Shown one piece after another: positions 54,057 through 62,290 of a stretch of DNA of 64,000 bases (positions within the stretch are counted from its first letter, which is position 1; each line of letters starts with the position of its first letter). The DNA comes from Blautia sp. Lineage in GTDB: Bacteria; Bacillota; Clostridia; Lachnospirales; Lachnospiraceae. The stretch is from the NCBI GenBank assembly GCA_022770365.1, contig JALEHU010000092.1, positions 1 through 64,000 of the forward strand. The letters are read 5' to 3'. The notes beneath the pieces are model-generated. The model saw only the letters and a program-made list of their open reading frames with translations, did no database searches and had not been told where the DNA came from. A program made the position numbers and the translations under genes.

Positions 54057-55487
54057 TTGAGGAAGATACGTAAAATTCTGGTAAAGCTGATCTTGTTATG
54101 GGTGGTTTTTATCGTTCTGTCACTGGCGATACCGCCCCTTTTTCATAAATCATATGATGGTAAAAATCAGAAAACAGAAGCATTATTCGAAAGCAATCAG
54201 GAAAATAATCAGGAAAACAAACATGGCAGCAGTCTGAAAAGTAATCTGCAAAATCAGGAAAGAGTTTTGAGTATTGATAATAATATGGATGCTCTTTTGT
54301 GGAGGCTCCGTCTGATTGAAGCTGCCAGGGAGAAAATCATTTTTACTACATTTGATCTGAGAGATGACCAGAGCGGATGTGAGGTGATGGCTGCGCTTTG
54401 GAATGCGGCGCAGAGAGGGGTAAAAATCCAGATTCTGATAGATGGCATCAATGGTCAGCTGCGGTTGAATAACAGTGAATACTTTCGTGAACTGGCTGCT
54501 CATGAAAACGTAGAAGCAAAGTTTTACAACCCGATCACACTGATAAAACCATGGATGAACAATTATCGTATGCATGATAAATACCTGATTGCGGATGATT
54601 TTGCCTATATTCTGGGAGGCAGGAATACCAATGATCTGTTTCTTGGAAATTATTCCGATTCCTGTAATGAAGACAGGGATATTCTGGTGTACGAGTCAGT
54701 TCCCGGAGAGGGTAATTCTTACAAAAAACTGCAGGAATACTTTGTTCAGATCTGGGACTTACCCTGCTGTGTGGGATTTGATAAACAATGGAATGGTGAA
54801 AAGAAATTAAAGGATCGTTATCAGGAGGTGCAGTGGAACAGTCCTGAGGTATTCAAAAAAACAGACTGGGAAAAAGTCACTATAGAAACCAGTGGAATAG
54901 ATTTATGGACGAATCCTGTGGAACCGGAAAATAAAGAACCGCTGCTCTGGAAGAAAATGGTAAATGTGATGAAAAAGGAGAAAGATCTTGTGATCCAGAC
55001 TCCGTATATCATCAGCGACAAAATGATTTATCAGGATCTGACAGAAATCTGTGCGTCGGCGGAAAAAGTGGATTTAATGATCAACGCGGTTGAGAGCGGA
55101 ACGAATCCTTTCGGCTGCACAGACTATCTGAATCAGAAGGAAAATATCCGGAAAACAGGTGTGACCGTTTATGAATATCTGGGTGAATATGCACAGCATA
55201 CGAAAACGATTCTTGCAGGTGAGAATATCAGCATGGTCGGATCCTGTAATCTGGATATGCGAAGTATTTATCTGGATACAGAGATGATGCTGGTCATCGA
55301 CAGCCCGAAACTGAATGCATCAATCCGAGATCAGATAAGTGTGCTGAAAGAAAAAAGCCGTCAGATTTCTCCGGACGGAACAGTCACAGACGGAGAACAA
55401 TACGAACCAGAAGAACAGAGTACCCAAAAGAAACTGTTCTATGGAGTCCTGAGAATACTGACGGTGCCATTCCGGCAGTTGCTGTAA
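54057..55487 (+). CDS. Phospholipase D-like (cardiolipin synthase-type) protein
   Basis: This 476-aa membrane-anchored protein has one N-terminal helix (LVKLILLWVVFIVLSLAIPP) and two PLD domains. The first HKD motif is RMHDKYLIADDFAYILGGRN; the second is AQHTKTILAGENISMVGSCN, where the Asp of H-x-K-x4-D is replaced by Gly/Glu. HKD proteins transfer phosphatidyl groups, for example in cardiolipin synthesis. The start is TTG at 54057 behind GGGGG. It is convergent with the MBL hydrolase gene, and no clear terminator is seen between them. Confidence 0.85.
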   Translation: MRKIRKILVKLILLWVVFIVLSLAIPPLFHKSYDGKNQKTEALFESNQENNQENKHGSSLKSNLQNQERVLSIDNNMDALLWRLRLIEAAREKIIFTTFDLRDDQSGCEVMAALWNAAQRGVKIQILIDGINGQLRLNNSEYFRELAAHENVEAKFYNPITLIKPWMNNYRMHDKYLIADDFAYILGGRNTNDLFLGNYSDSCNEDRDILVYESVPGEGNSYKKLQEYFVQIWDLPCCVGFDKQWNGEKKLKDRYQEVQWNSPEVFKKTDWEKVTIETSGIDLWTNPVEPENKEPLLWKKMVNVMKKEKDLVIQTPYIISDKMIYQDLTEICASAEKVDLMINAVESGTNPFGCTDYLNQKENIRKTGVTVYEYLGEYAQHTKTILAGENISMVGSCNLDMRSIYLDTEMMLVIDSPKLNASIRDQISVLKEKSRQISPDGTVTDGEQYEPEEQSTQKKLFYGVLRILTVPFRQLL

Positions 55488-55521
55488 ATCCATCACATGC
55501 GTGTGCATCTTACAGAGAATT

Positions 55522-56328
55522 TTATTCAAAAGAAATGATTTCTCCGTCATCAGGAACAAGAAGGTTTCCGTGATAGTATTCCTGTCCCTCGGCAGTGTAT
55601 TTCTGTTTTCTGTGGGCAATATCCTTATCTTCGGTATGCCAGAGGACAAGATTGGGGATGTTCAGACTTTCTGCCAGTTTGCATGCATCCATGACAGTGC
55701 TGTGATGCTTTTCATAAGGCTTGAAAATATCACGCTGATCATACAGGCAGAACGCTTCGTGAAGCAGCCAGTCAGATCCCTGAACATAGGGAAGCAGAGC
55801 TTCATGGTAAGGTTCATCCCCCGGGAATGCCAGCTTCACGCCGTTTTTCATCTGTATCTGGTAACCGAACTGTTTTTCCTTGGTAGAGCCGATATCAAAA
55901 AATGTAAAACGATCACCGAGGATTTCATCCTGTCCGCCGTCTTCCACAACATGAAACAGAATCCGGGAGCCAAAATGACTGGTGAATTTCTTGCCGATGG
56001 TCAGACGGGAAAGGGTCTGGATCGTCTCTACAAGTTCATAATGACAGTAAATATGCAAATTGCCTTCATACCTGGATTTGTTCATGCTTGTGGCGATCAT
56101 ACGGATCATCCAGACCATGCCGAGGATATGGTCATTATGGGCATGGGTCACAAAGATGTGATGAATCTTTTCCAGAGGAATATTCTGTTTTTCCAGGGCG
56201 AGAAGAATGCCATTGCCGCCGCCGGCATCGGTAAGAAAGTATTCATCGCCGTTTTTCATGGCAAAGCAGGTATTATAGCAGTGGATGGCCTGGGCATTTC
56301 CAGTGCCGAGAACAATTAAGTTTTCCAT
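55522..56328 (-). CDS. MBL-fold hydrolase, ribonuclease Z-like
   Basis: This 268-aa metallo-beta-lactamase fold protein has the zinc motif FVTHAHNDHILGMVW (T-H-x-H-x-D-H) and downstream ligands in FPGDEPYHEALLP and LVLWHTEDKD. The pattern is nearest the RNase Z/AtsA group of hydrolases. The actual substrate (tRNA 3' end or a small ester) is not clear. The ATG at 56328 follows AGGAGA; the track start lies upstream of this site. Confidence 0.85.
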   Translation of the reverse strand: MENLIVLGTGNAQAIHCYNTCFAMKNGDEYFLTDAGGGNGILLALEKQNIPLEKIHHIFVTHAHNDHILGMVWMIRMIATSMNKSRYEGNLHIYCHYELVETIQTLSRLTIGKKFTSHFGSRILFHVVEDGGQDEILGDRFTFFDIGSTKEKQFGYQIQMKNGVKLAFPGDEPYHEALLPYVQGSDWLLHEAFCLYDQRDIFKPYEKHHSTVMDACKLAESLNIPNLVLWHTEDKDIAHRKQKYTAEGQEYYHGNLLVPDDGEIISFE

Positions 56329-56523
56329 AGTTGTTAATCTCCTGAGTAATATAACAGCCGTAAGACGGGCTGTTCTGATATCTATTATAGACAAATCACA
56401 TTGGTATGCAAGTATTTTGTATACGACAATGGTGTGATATTGATATGAATAATGACTTGTGAATGATTATGGAGAGGTGTATGATAAATGAAAATAATGG
56501 AAGTATTCTGAAAGGCAGCAAAT

Positions 56524-57765
56524 ATGGGAAATAAGAGGAAGGAATTGAGACAGAAAGCAGATCAGATTATCAGAGAGTCACTGGAGGCAGTGATGCCGGA
56601 CCATGCCGTAGAAAAGGCTCTGGAAAATTACCGTGGCCTGGGCGGCCGTACCATTCTTGTGGCAGCCGGTAAAGCGGCATGGCAGATGGCAGCGGCTGCT
56701 GTACGGGTACTTGGACAGGTGGACGATGGAATTGTCATTACTAAATATGATCATGTAAAGGGACCGATTCCGGGAGTGGAGTGCCGGGAAGCGGGACATC
56801 CCGTACCGGATGAAAACAGCTTTGAAGCAACAGAGAAAGCTCTGGAAAAAGTCAGCGGACTGAACGAGAACGACACGGTTCTTTTTCTTCTTTCCGGTGG
56901 CGGAAGTGCACTGTTTGAAAAGCCGCTGATCCCCGGAGAGGAGCTGCAGGATATTACGAAACAGCTTCTGGCATGCGGGGCAGATGTTGTGGAGATGAAC
57001 ACGATCCGCAAGCGTCTGTCCGGCGTAAAAGGAGGACGTTTTGCGCTTGCATGTATGCCTGCAAAGGTGTATGCTATTGTGCTCAGCGACATCCTGGGAG
57101 ATCCCCTGGATATGATCGCGTCAGGACCTGCATATCCGGATTCTTCTACCTGCGGGCAGGCGAATGCTATTGCAGAAAAATATCAGCTGAATCTGTCCGA
57201 ACGGGTACAGTCACTTTTAAAAGAGGAAACTCCGAAGGAACTTGTTAATGTAACGACACAGATTACGGGCAGCGTCCGTGAACTGTGTGAGGCGGCAGCG
57301 AAAGCGGCGACGGAGCTTGGATTTGAACCGGTTGTTTTGACTGATGAGCTCTGTTGCGAGGCAAGAGAAGCGGGAAGCATGCTGGCGAGTATTCTTCGTA
57401 CTCACCGAAAAGATGGAAAACGGCTCTGTTATATAGCAGGAGGCGAGACCGTGGTTCATCTCAACGGAAAAGGCAAAGGCGGAAGAAATCAGGAACTGGC
57501 TCTTGCAGCGGCGCCTGGAATCGCCGGAATGCCTGGTGCCTGTGTATTTTCTGTGGGAAGCGACGGTACAGACGGCCCCACAGATGCAGCAGGCGGTTAT
57601 GTGGATGGGGAGACTCTGGATTGCCTGAAGCAGAAGAATCTGGATGTCTTTACTGTTTTGAGTAACAACGACGCATATACAGCACTTGCAGCTGTCGGCG
57701 GTCTGGTCATCACAGGGCCGACAGGGACAAATGTCAATGATGTTGCAGTTGCATTGTTAGACTGA
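56524..57765 (+). CDS. Glycerate 2-kinase (DUF4147/MOFRL family)
   Basis: This 413-aa glycerate kinase phosphorylates D-glycerate to 2-phosphoglycerate. It has the DUF4147 domain (VAAGKAAWQMAAAAVRVL, FLLSGGGSALFEKP, NTIRKRLSGVKGGR, LSDILGDPLDMIASGP) and the C-terminal MOFRL domain (GGETVVHLNGKGKGGRNQELAL, VGSDGTDGPTDAAGG). It is monocistronic and ends at the terminator at 57807. Confidence 0.93.
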   Translation: MGNKRKELRQKADQIIRESLEAVMPDHAVEKALENYRGLGGRTILVAAGKAAWQMAAAAVRVLGQVDDGIVITKYDHVKGPIPGVECREAGHPVPDENSFEATEKALEKVSGLNENDTVLFLLSGGGSALFEKPLIPGEELQDITKQLLACGADVVEMNTIRKRLSGVKGGRFALACMPAKVYAIVLSDILGDPLDMIASGPAYPDSSTCGQANAIAEKYQLNLSERVQSLLKEETPKELVNVTTQITGSVRELCEAAAKAATELGFEPVVLTDELCCEAREAGSMLASILRTHRKDGKRLCYIAGGETVVHLNGKGKGGRNQELALAAAPGIAGMPGACVFSVGSDGTDGPTDAAGGYVDGETLDCLKQKNLDVFTVLSNNDAYTALAAVGGLVITGPTGTNVNDVAVALLD

Positions 57766-57806
57766 TTATCTGATCATATTGTTGAAATAACAGAAAGCAG
57801 TAAAAG

Positions 57807-57850
57807 ATGCTGCCGGACTTGTGAATGTTCATATGTCCGGCAGCATTTGC
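57807..57850. terminator. Terminator between glycerate kinase and the catalase fragment
   Basis: ATGCTGCCGGAC pairs perfectly with GTCCGGCAGCAT. It serves the kinase gene and the convergent catalase remnant. Confidence 0.85.
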
Positions 57851-57852
57851 GT

Positions 57853-58161
57853 TTATTTACAGTCTTTGCAGGTTTCCATACATGGTGCATCGAAGCTCGG
57901 GTTAAAAGCATAGAAGTTTTTGGAATCCAGCTGTTCCTGTATGCTTCGAAGAGCTTCACCGAAGCGCTGGAAGTGGACGACTTCCCGGGCCCGGAGGAAC
58001 CTGATGGGGTCTGCGATTTCCGGAATATCGCGGACTACCCGGAGAATGTTGTCGTAAGTGGAACGTGCTTTCTGCTCTGGTGCGATAAGAAAAGAACAAT
58101 AAATGGAGTACATAGTTACATTTGCATAAGAAGTTTTGAATATTTCCTGTTTCGTTTGCAT
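57853..58161 (-). pseudogene. 3' fragment of a manganese catalase / CotJC-like gene
   Basis: From about residue 25 the ORF reads APEQKARSTYDNILRVVRD, PIRFLRAREVVHFQRFGEAL and SKNFYAFNPSFDAP, ending in CMETCKDCK. This is the second half of a Mn-catalase/CotJC four-helix bundle, retaining its last Glu and Glu/His metal ligands. The first ~110-120 residues, with the first metal ligands, are absent. The ~24 residues before APEQ belong to the tail of the adjacent serine recombinase unit, whose stop is only 6 bp away. The gene was thus cut by insertion of, or recombination at, a mobile element. The N-terminal half is not found in this window. Confidence 0.8.
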
Positions 58162-58167
58162 ATTCCA

Positions 58168-59757
58168 TCAGAAATTCCAGTGGATTTCGATCGGAACCTT
58201 ATTTGTGCCGGGAAGCCTTTTTTCTATCCGGATATAGTCGATCATTGTTTCAACAGCTTCGCGATTCAGATGTTCCAGGTTTGTGTATTGCTCAGAAAGC
58301 TTTTCAGGATTATCCTTTGATTCCTTGCTCCTTTGTAACTCTGATAATGACCGTCTGCTGTCCGAAATCATACCCTCCAGGCGGTTTTCTTCTTCAGCAA
58401 AATTCTTTGAAAATGACAGGAATTCGCTTTCGGTAAGGATTCCTTTTGTTTTATCCAGGTAAAGATTCTGAAGTGCTTTCCGATATTCAGAGATTTTTTT
58501 TTCGTACAGAGCGATATGGTTTCTCAATTGTTCTTCCTGTTTTGCAAAAATGTCTTCAGACAATCGCCTTATAATTTTCATCTGAGCTGCTATATTGTTT
58601 TTGTCAAGATATTGTGCGGATAATTGGTTCAATTCAGTGATAACTGCGTTTTCTAATGCATTCAGTGAAATAAAAGCACCGGCACAGGCGTCTTTAGACA
58701 CTTGGCGGTTGGGGCATTTCAGGTAATACCTGCCGTGACTCTGAGAAGAACGCATCACGTAACCGCACCCTGCACACCGGACTTTTCCTGCGAATATTCC
58801 GGTTTTTCCGCTGGAAAAGGGCCTGGTGCGCTGCTGGATGAGAGCCTGTACTCTGTCCCAGAGCGCGCGGTCTATGATCGGCTCATGAGTTCCTTCGACG
58901 CGGTACCATTCATTTTTGGGACGCGGTCGGTTCTGCTTTGTTTTGTAGGAGATGCTTCCGTATTTTCCCTGTACCATATTGCCGATATAGATTTCATTCT
59001 GAAGCATATGGGCAATGGCAGAGTATTTCCATAAGGTACTGTTTGGGGATTTTGGCTGCTGATAACGATAACCATGCAGACGTTTGTATTCTGTGGGATT
59101 TGGAATGCCGCGTTCATTCAGCATTCGTGCAATGGCTGTTTTTCCATATCCCTGTGAAAACAGAGTAAACACCGCGCGGACGACAGCGGCAGCTTCTTCA
59201 TCAATGATCAGATGCCCTTTCTGCCGGGGATCCTTTTGGTAGCCGTAAAGGGGAAAGGCACCGATATGGAGCCCCTTTTTACGCTTGTCTGTGAGAACAC
59301 TTCTGATGTTGTCCGACATGTCTTCCAGGTACCATTCATTGACCAGACCATTGATCTGCCGGGATTTTTTATTGCCCTTACTGGCGGTGTCGGCATTGTC
59401 CACGATACTGACAAAGCGGATTCCCCATAGTGGAAATAAGCCATGGATATACTTTTCCACAAGCTCCAGTTCACGGGTGAATCGTGACTGCGTTTTGCAG
59501 AGTATCACATCGAATTTTCTTCTCTCAGCATCCTTAAGCAGACGGTTGAATTCCGGCCGCTTCCGGTCAGAACCGGTGTAATCATCATCACTGTAGATAT
59601 CATAGACTTCCCATCCCTGTTCATGTGAATAATCCATCAGCATGGATTTCTGATTCCGGATGCTTTCGCTGTCATCTGTTTCATGTTGTTTATTCCGGTC
59701 TTCTTCCGACAGGCGGCAGTAGATTGCAGCTTTCACAGTCATACAGAGATCACACAT
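58168..59757 (-). CDS. Large serine recombinase
   Basis: This 529-aa site-specific recombinase has an N-terminal resolvase catalytic domain (AAIYCRLSEEDRN, likely nucleophile Ser17; CKTQSRFTRELELVEKYI). A recombinase domain follows (GYGKTAIARMLNERGIPNPTEYK), then a zinc ribbon (CAGCGYVMRSSQSHGRYYLKC, later KDACAG), a coiled coil and the usual terminal PIEIHWNF. Such enzymes integrate and excise mobile elements without long homology. Length and motifs are complete, so it could be active. It directly abuts a truncated Mn-catalase gene, consistent with the attachment site lying there. No other transposon or phage genes remain nearby. Confidence 0.93.
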   Translation of the reverse strand: MCDLCMTVKAAIYCRLSEEDRNKQHETDDSESIRNQKSMLMDYSHEQGWEVYDIYSDDDYTGSDRKRPEFNRLLKDAERRKFDVILCKTQSRFTRELELVEKYIHGLFPLWGIRFVSIVDNADTASKGNKKSRQINGLVNEWYLEDMSDNIRSVLTDKRKKGLHIGAFPLYGYQKDPRQKGHLIIDEEAAAVVRAVFTLFSQGYGKTAIARMLNERGIPNPTEYKRLHGYRYQQPKSPNSTLWKYSAIAHMLQNEIYIGNMVQGKYGSISYKTKQNRPRPKNEWYRVEGTHEPIIDRALWDRVQALIQQRTRPFSSGKTGIFAGKVRCAGCGYVMRSSQSHGRYYLKCPNRQVSKDACAGAFISLNALENAVITELNQLSAQYLDKNNIAAQMKIIRRLSEDIFAKQEEQLRNHIALYEKKISEYRKALQNLYLDKTKGILTESEFLSFSKNFAEEENRLEGMISDSRRSLSELQRSKESKDNPEKLSEQYTNLEHLNREAVETMIDYIRIEKRLPGTNKVPIEIHWNF

Positions 59758-59947
59758 CCTGTCCGGTTTTGCCGGTATGTTTTCTTTTATCTTCTTCCAT
59801 TCGAATAATCATGTCAGTCCATTGCTTTGTAAACTGATCTTTGACAGGAGTATTTTTGCCGCCTTTAAAAACATTTTTACAGATAACCTGTGTCTGTTTC
59901 CGTCCCAACAGACCACCGCCTTTATTTTGTTGTGAAAACTTATGCAG
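59750..59947 (-). pseudogene. Remnant of a small recombinase-operon gene
   Basis: An open frame without ATG reads ...LLGRKQTQVICKN, GKNTPVKDQFTKQWTDMI and IRMEEDKRKHTGK, and its stop overlaps the recombinase ATG (8-bp overlap), as for coupled genes. The pattern recalls small accessory proteins encoded upstream of recombinases in Lachnospiraceae elements, but I cannot name the family. A start is missing (TTG at 59908 is possible), so it is probably a truncated gene at the former element interior. Confidence 0.45.
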
Positions 59948-60023
59948 CTATGCCTGTACCGTATGACAATTAGATGTGATGTTTTCCCTGTTGACGATGG
60001 AAGTTGGTTATTGTAATATTAAA

Positions 60024-60209
60024 GATGATGGGGTCAAAAGGTATTTTGACCCCTCTGATACACGGATTTCTCCGCGCTTTGTGCTCCCGAAATCCTAAAA
60101 ACATTCGAAATCCGCCTTATTCGGGCTACTTTCTCATGTTTTTGCGGGTCCCAAAGTCATGTTTTTTCATGCAAGCATGAAACACATGACCTTTTGACCC
60201 TTGTATCAT
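60024..60209. repeat. Palindromic repeat element, family B
   Basis: The left end is a perfect dyad GGGGTCAAAA-GGTA-TTTTGACCCC (60030-60053). The right end CCTTTTGACCCTTGTATCAT (60190-60209) is the inverse complement of the family B arm at 47045, with one mismatch. Between them are TTTTTTCATGCAAGCATGAA and GGATTTC/GAAATCC dyads. It fills the gap between the recombinase unit and the DUF4160 gene and contains no ORF. Confidence 0.75.
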
Positions 60210-60288
60210 ATTAAAATAATAGCAAAAGAAATCTTTATAATACACGTAAGATAAAAACTTAAACTGGAATTAGAAAGGAGCAATATAG

Positions 60289-60540
60289 TTGCCAGAAATT
60301 AGCAGATTTTACGGTATTATAATTAAAATGTTTATTAAACCAAGAGAACATGAGCCAAGTCATTTACATGCATTATATGGAGAATATGTTGGTATTTTTG
60401 ATCTTCAGACAATGAATATGACTGAGGGGGATTTACCGGGAAAAGCACAGGAGCTTGTTAAAGAATGGATGGAGAATAATCAAAGTGAATTGCTTGAAAT
60501 GTGGGATAGCCAAAATTTCCATAAATTACCGCCATTGTAA
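60289..60540 (+). CDS. DUF4160 domain protein
   Basis: This 83-aa protein, beginning PEISRFYGIIIKMFIKPREH and with EPSHLHALYGEYVGIFDLQT, matches the widespread DUF4160 family. The start is TTG at 60289, 8 nt after AAAGGAG. It is followed 26 bp later by a DUF2442 gene. This pair is common in bacteria, often on mobile DNA, and is sometimes annotated as toxin-antitoxin-like, though its function is not established. The pair is bracketed by inverted copies of repeat family B. Confidence 0.9.
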   Translation: MPEISRFYGIIIKMFIKPREHEPSHLHALYGEYVGIFDLQTMNMTEGDLPGKAQELVKEWMENNQSELLEMWDSQNFHKLPPL

Positions 60541-60566
60541 TCTGACCAATAATGGAGGCGTGCTGA

Positions 60567-60815
60567 ATGATACCAAGAATTAAAAGCATAAAGCCATTGG
60601 AGAATTATATGCTATATGTGATGTTTGACGATAAAAAAGAAGTAATTTACGATGTGAAGACAGATATTGAAAATATCAAAAGCTATGAAGCACTAAGAAA
60701 AGTTCAGGGATTGTTTGAATGCGTGAAGTTGGACCAAAGCAGAACAGTTGTTTTCTGGAATGATGAAATTGATTTACCAAGTGATATTATCTATGAATAT
60801 GGAACGGTTGTGTAA
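60567..60815 (+). CDS. DUF2442 domain protein
   Basis: This 82-aa protein, MIPRIKSIKPLENYMLYVMF and VVFWNDEIDLPSDIIYEYG, matches DUF2442, the usual partner of DUF4160. A GGAGG site precedes the ATG. It is probably co-transcribed with the DUF4160 gene. The family may bind DNA or its partner protein; the role is unknown. Confidence 0.9.
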   Translation: MIPRIKSIKPLENYMLYVMFDDKKEVIYDVKTDIENIKSYEALRKVQGLFECVKLDQSRTVVFWNDEIDLPSDIIYEYGTVV

Positions 60816-60823
60816 GAGGAGAT

Positions 60824-60851
60824 AAAATACCTTTTGAGCCCATCATCATGT
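60824..60851. repeat. Half element of repeat family B
   Basis: AAAATACCTTTTGAGCCCAT followed by CATCATG matches the right arm at 47071-47092 (AAAATACCTTTTGACCCCAT) with one change. It is inverted relative to the left end of the element at 60024, so the DUF4160/DUF2442 pair is flanked by inverted repeats of about 25 bp. Confidence 0.7.
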
Positions 60852-60916
60852 AATAAAATTTATTTCAAAATACGTCATAATTTCAGAAAATATGCTGGCT
60901 ATCCTGGGAGTTTTCT

Positions 60917-61074
60917 GGTACAATCAATGAAAAGACAAACTTTATGAAATTCATATTTGAATCGTTCTGAATGACAAGGGATTCCTCATCACAAAGCCGA
61001 TTGCACGATTCAGGCAGCCGCCTGAGTTTTGTTTGCGTACGAATCCTTCCGCATTTGGAGCGGGAGGATTTTTT
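60917..61074 (+). promoter_or_regulatory. Leader with two terminator-like hairpins before the TM1266-type gene
   Basis: An extended -10 (TGGTACAAT, 60916-60924) could start a transcript near 60930. Downstream are TCAGGC-AGCC-GCCTGA followed by GTTTTGTTT (61010-61034) and a stronger 11-bp stem AATCCTTCCGC/GCGGGAGGATT followed by TTTT (61042-61074). The gene starts 62 bp later. This could be an attenuated or riboswitch-type leader; I do not recognise a known riboswitch class. Alternatively the hairpins end the DUF2442 transcript. Confidence 0.45.
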
Positions 61075-61135
61075 GTATCCGGGGAAGTACTGTGTTTTTC
61101 CTGCGATATAAAGAACTGTTATGGAGGAAAGAGGA

Positions 61136-61393
61136 ATGGAAACAAGAGTTGCAGTCATCGGGATCATTTTGGAAAAGCCGGATTCTGTGGAAAAAATGAA
61201 TGCGGTGATCCACGAATATTCGGAATATATTGTAGGCCGTATGGGGATTCCCTACCGTCAGAAGGGAATTAATATTATCAGTATCGCAGTGGATGCTCCC
61301 CAGGATATTATCAGTGCATTTTCGGGAAAAATCGGCCGTATTGACGGTGTAACTGCCAGGGCAGCGTATTCGAATTATGTATTTAAAGAATGA
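61136..61393 (+). CDS. TM1266-type iron-only hydrogenase system regulator
   Basis: This 85-aa ACT-like/NikR-C-fold protein: TRVAVIGIILEKPDSVEKMNA, YIVGRMGIPYRQKGINIISIAVDA, GRIDGVTARAAYSNY. The family (after TM1266 of Thermotoga) is found with [FeFe]-hydrogenase maturation genes and annotated as an iron-only hydrogenase system putative regulator. hydE lies 10 kb away here, with the recombinase region in between. The ATG at 61136 follows GGAGG plus AGAGGA; the track start (61121) precedes these sites. Confidence 0.88.
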   Translation: METRVAVIGIILEKPDSVEKMNAVIHEYSEYIVGRMGIPYRQKGINIISIAVDAPQDIISAFSGKIGRIDGVTARAAYSNYVFKE

Positions 61394-61395
61394 GA

Positions 61396-61441
61396 GTAAC
61401 TGTTCAGAAGCCATTATCCTGTGAAGGTACTGAACAGATAC
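61396..61441. repeat. Copy of repeat family A
   Basis: GTAACTGTTCAG and CTGAACAGATAC form terminal inverted repeats (11 of 12 pairs) around 22 bp that include GTGAAGGTA, as in the copy at 31915-31941. It lies between the TM1266-type gene and the ABC permease gene. Confidence 0.65.
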
Positions 61442-61522
61442 GAATGAGATTCTGCAAGTACATCTATTCTAAGGATATGCAATAGCAATACTCTGTCTCA
61501 GACAGAAATCGTGAGGTGTTTT

Positions 61523-62290
61523 GTGATAAAGAAAATCCATCAGTTCCTGAAGCCATGGTATGTGATCATCCTTATTTTTATTTTATGGTGGGTGGTTTCC
61601 GTGTTGGAAATATGGAATACTTACCTGCTTCCTACACCGTGGAAGGTTGGAGCGACATTTGTGAAAATGCTCCAGAAGGGTGAAATTTTTGAGGCGATTC
61701 TGGTGAGCTTTAAGCGCGTGCTCATTGGCTTTTTTATATCGTTTGCTCTGGCTTTTGCTATGGGAATGTTGTCTGCGTACCTGCCCGGACATGCGGCATA
61801 TCTGAAGCATGTCAGCAATTTTCTGCGGAATGTTCCGCCGCTTTCCATGATCTCCCTGCTGATTTTATGGTTTGGCCTGGGGGAAACCTCCAAGCTGATC
61901 ATCATTGTCCTTGCCTCCTTTTTTCCAATGACAATGAATATCAGCAAGGGATTTGTGGAATGTGACAAAAGGCTGATAGAGGTAGGAAAATCCATGGGAT
62001 TTTCCAGACTCAAGCTCTTTTTTCGTATCAGCCTGCCTTATGCCAGAGAGGATATTCTGGTAGGCATGCGTATCGGGCTGGGCTACAGCTGGCGTGCGCT
62101 GATTGGAGCAGAGATGTTTGCCGCGGCGTCGGGACTTGGTCATATGATCGTATTTGCACAGCAGATGTCGCGTTCGGATAAAGTCCTGATCGGTATTTTT
62201 CTTATTGGAATTATCGGCTGTATCTGCGATAAGCTTTTTTCAGTATTTATCCGTAAAGTATGTGTAGGCGGTGAAAAAAATGGGTCATGA
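61523..62290 (+). CDS. ABC transporter permease, SsuC/TauC-like
   Basis: This 255-aa inner-membrane permease has about six helices and the BPD permease loop (EVGKSMGFSRLKLFFRISLPYAREDILVGMRIGLGYSWRALIGAEM). It forms the channel of a nitrate/sulfonate/taurine-type importer with the following ATPase and binding protein. The start is taken as GTG 61523, 4 nt after GAGGTG; the track GTG at 61511 overlaps that site. It overlaps the ATPase gene by about 10 bp. Confidence 0.92.
   Translation: MIKKIHQFLKPWYVIILIFILWWVVSVLEIWNTYLLPTPWKVGATFVKMLQKGEIFEAILVSFKRVLIGFFISFALAFAMGMLSAYLPGHAAYLKHVSNFLRNVPPLSMISLLILWFGLGETSKLIIIVLASFFPMTMNISKGFVECDKRLIEVGKSMGFSRLKLFFRISLPYAREDILVGMRIGLGYSWRALIGAEMFAAASGLGHMIVFAQQMSRSDKVLIGIFLIGIIGCICDKLFSVFIRKVCVGGEKNGS

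Noticed and set aside
60289-60815. Calling DUF4160/DUF2442 a proven toxin-antitoxin system
   Set aside because: The pairing is common, but function is not established from sequence.
61394-61522. TPP or other riboswitch before the ABC transporter
   Set aside because: The stretch holds a family A repeat, and the conserved TPP-riboswitch segments are not present.
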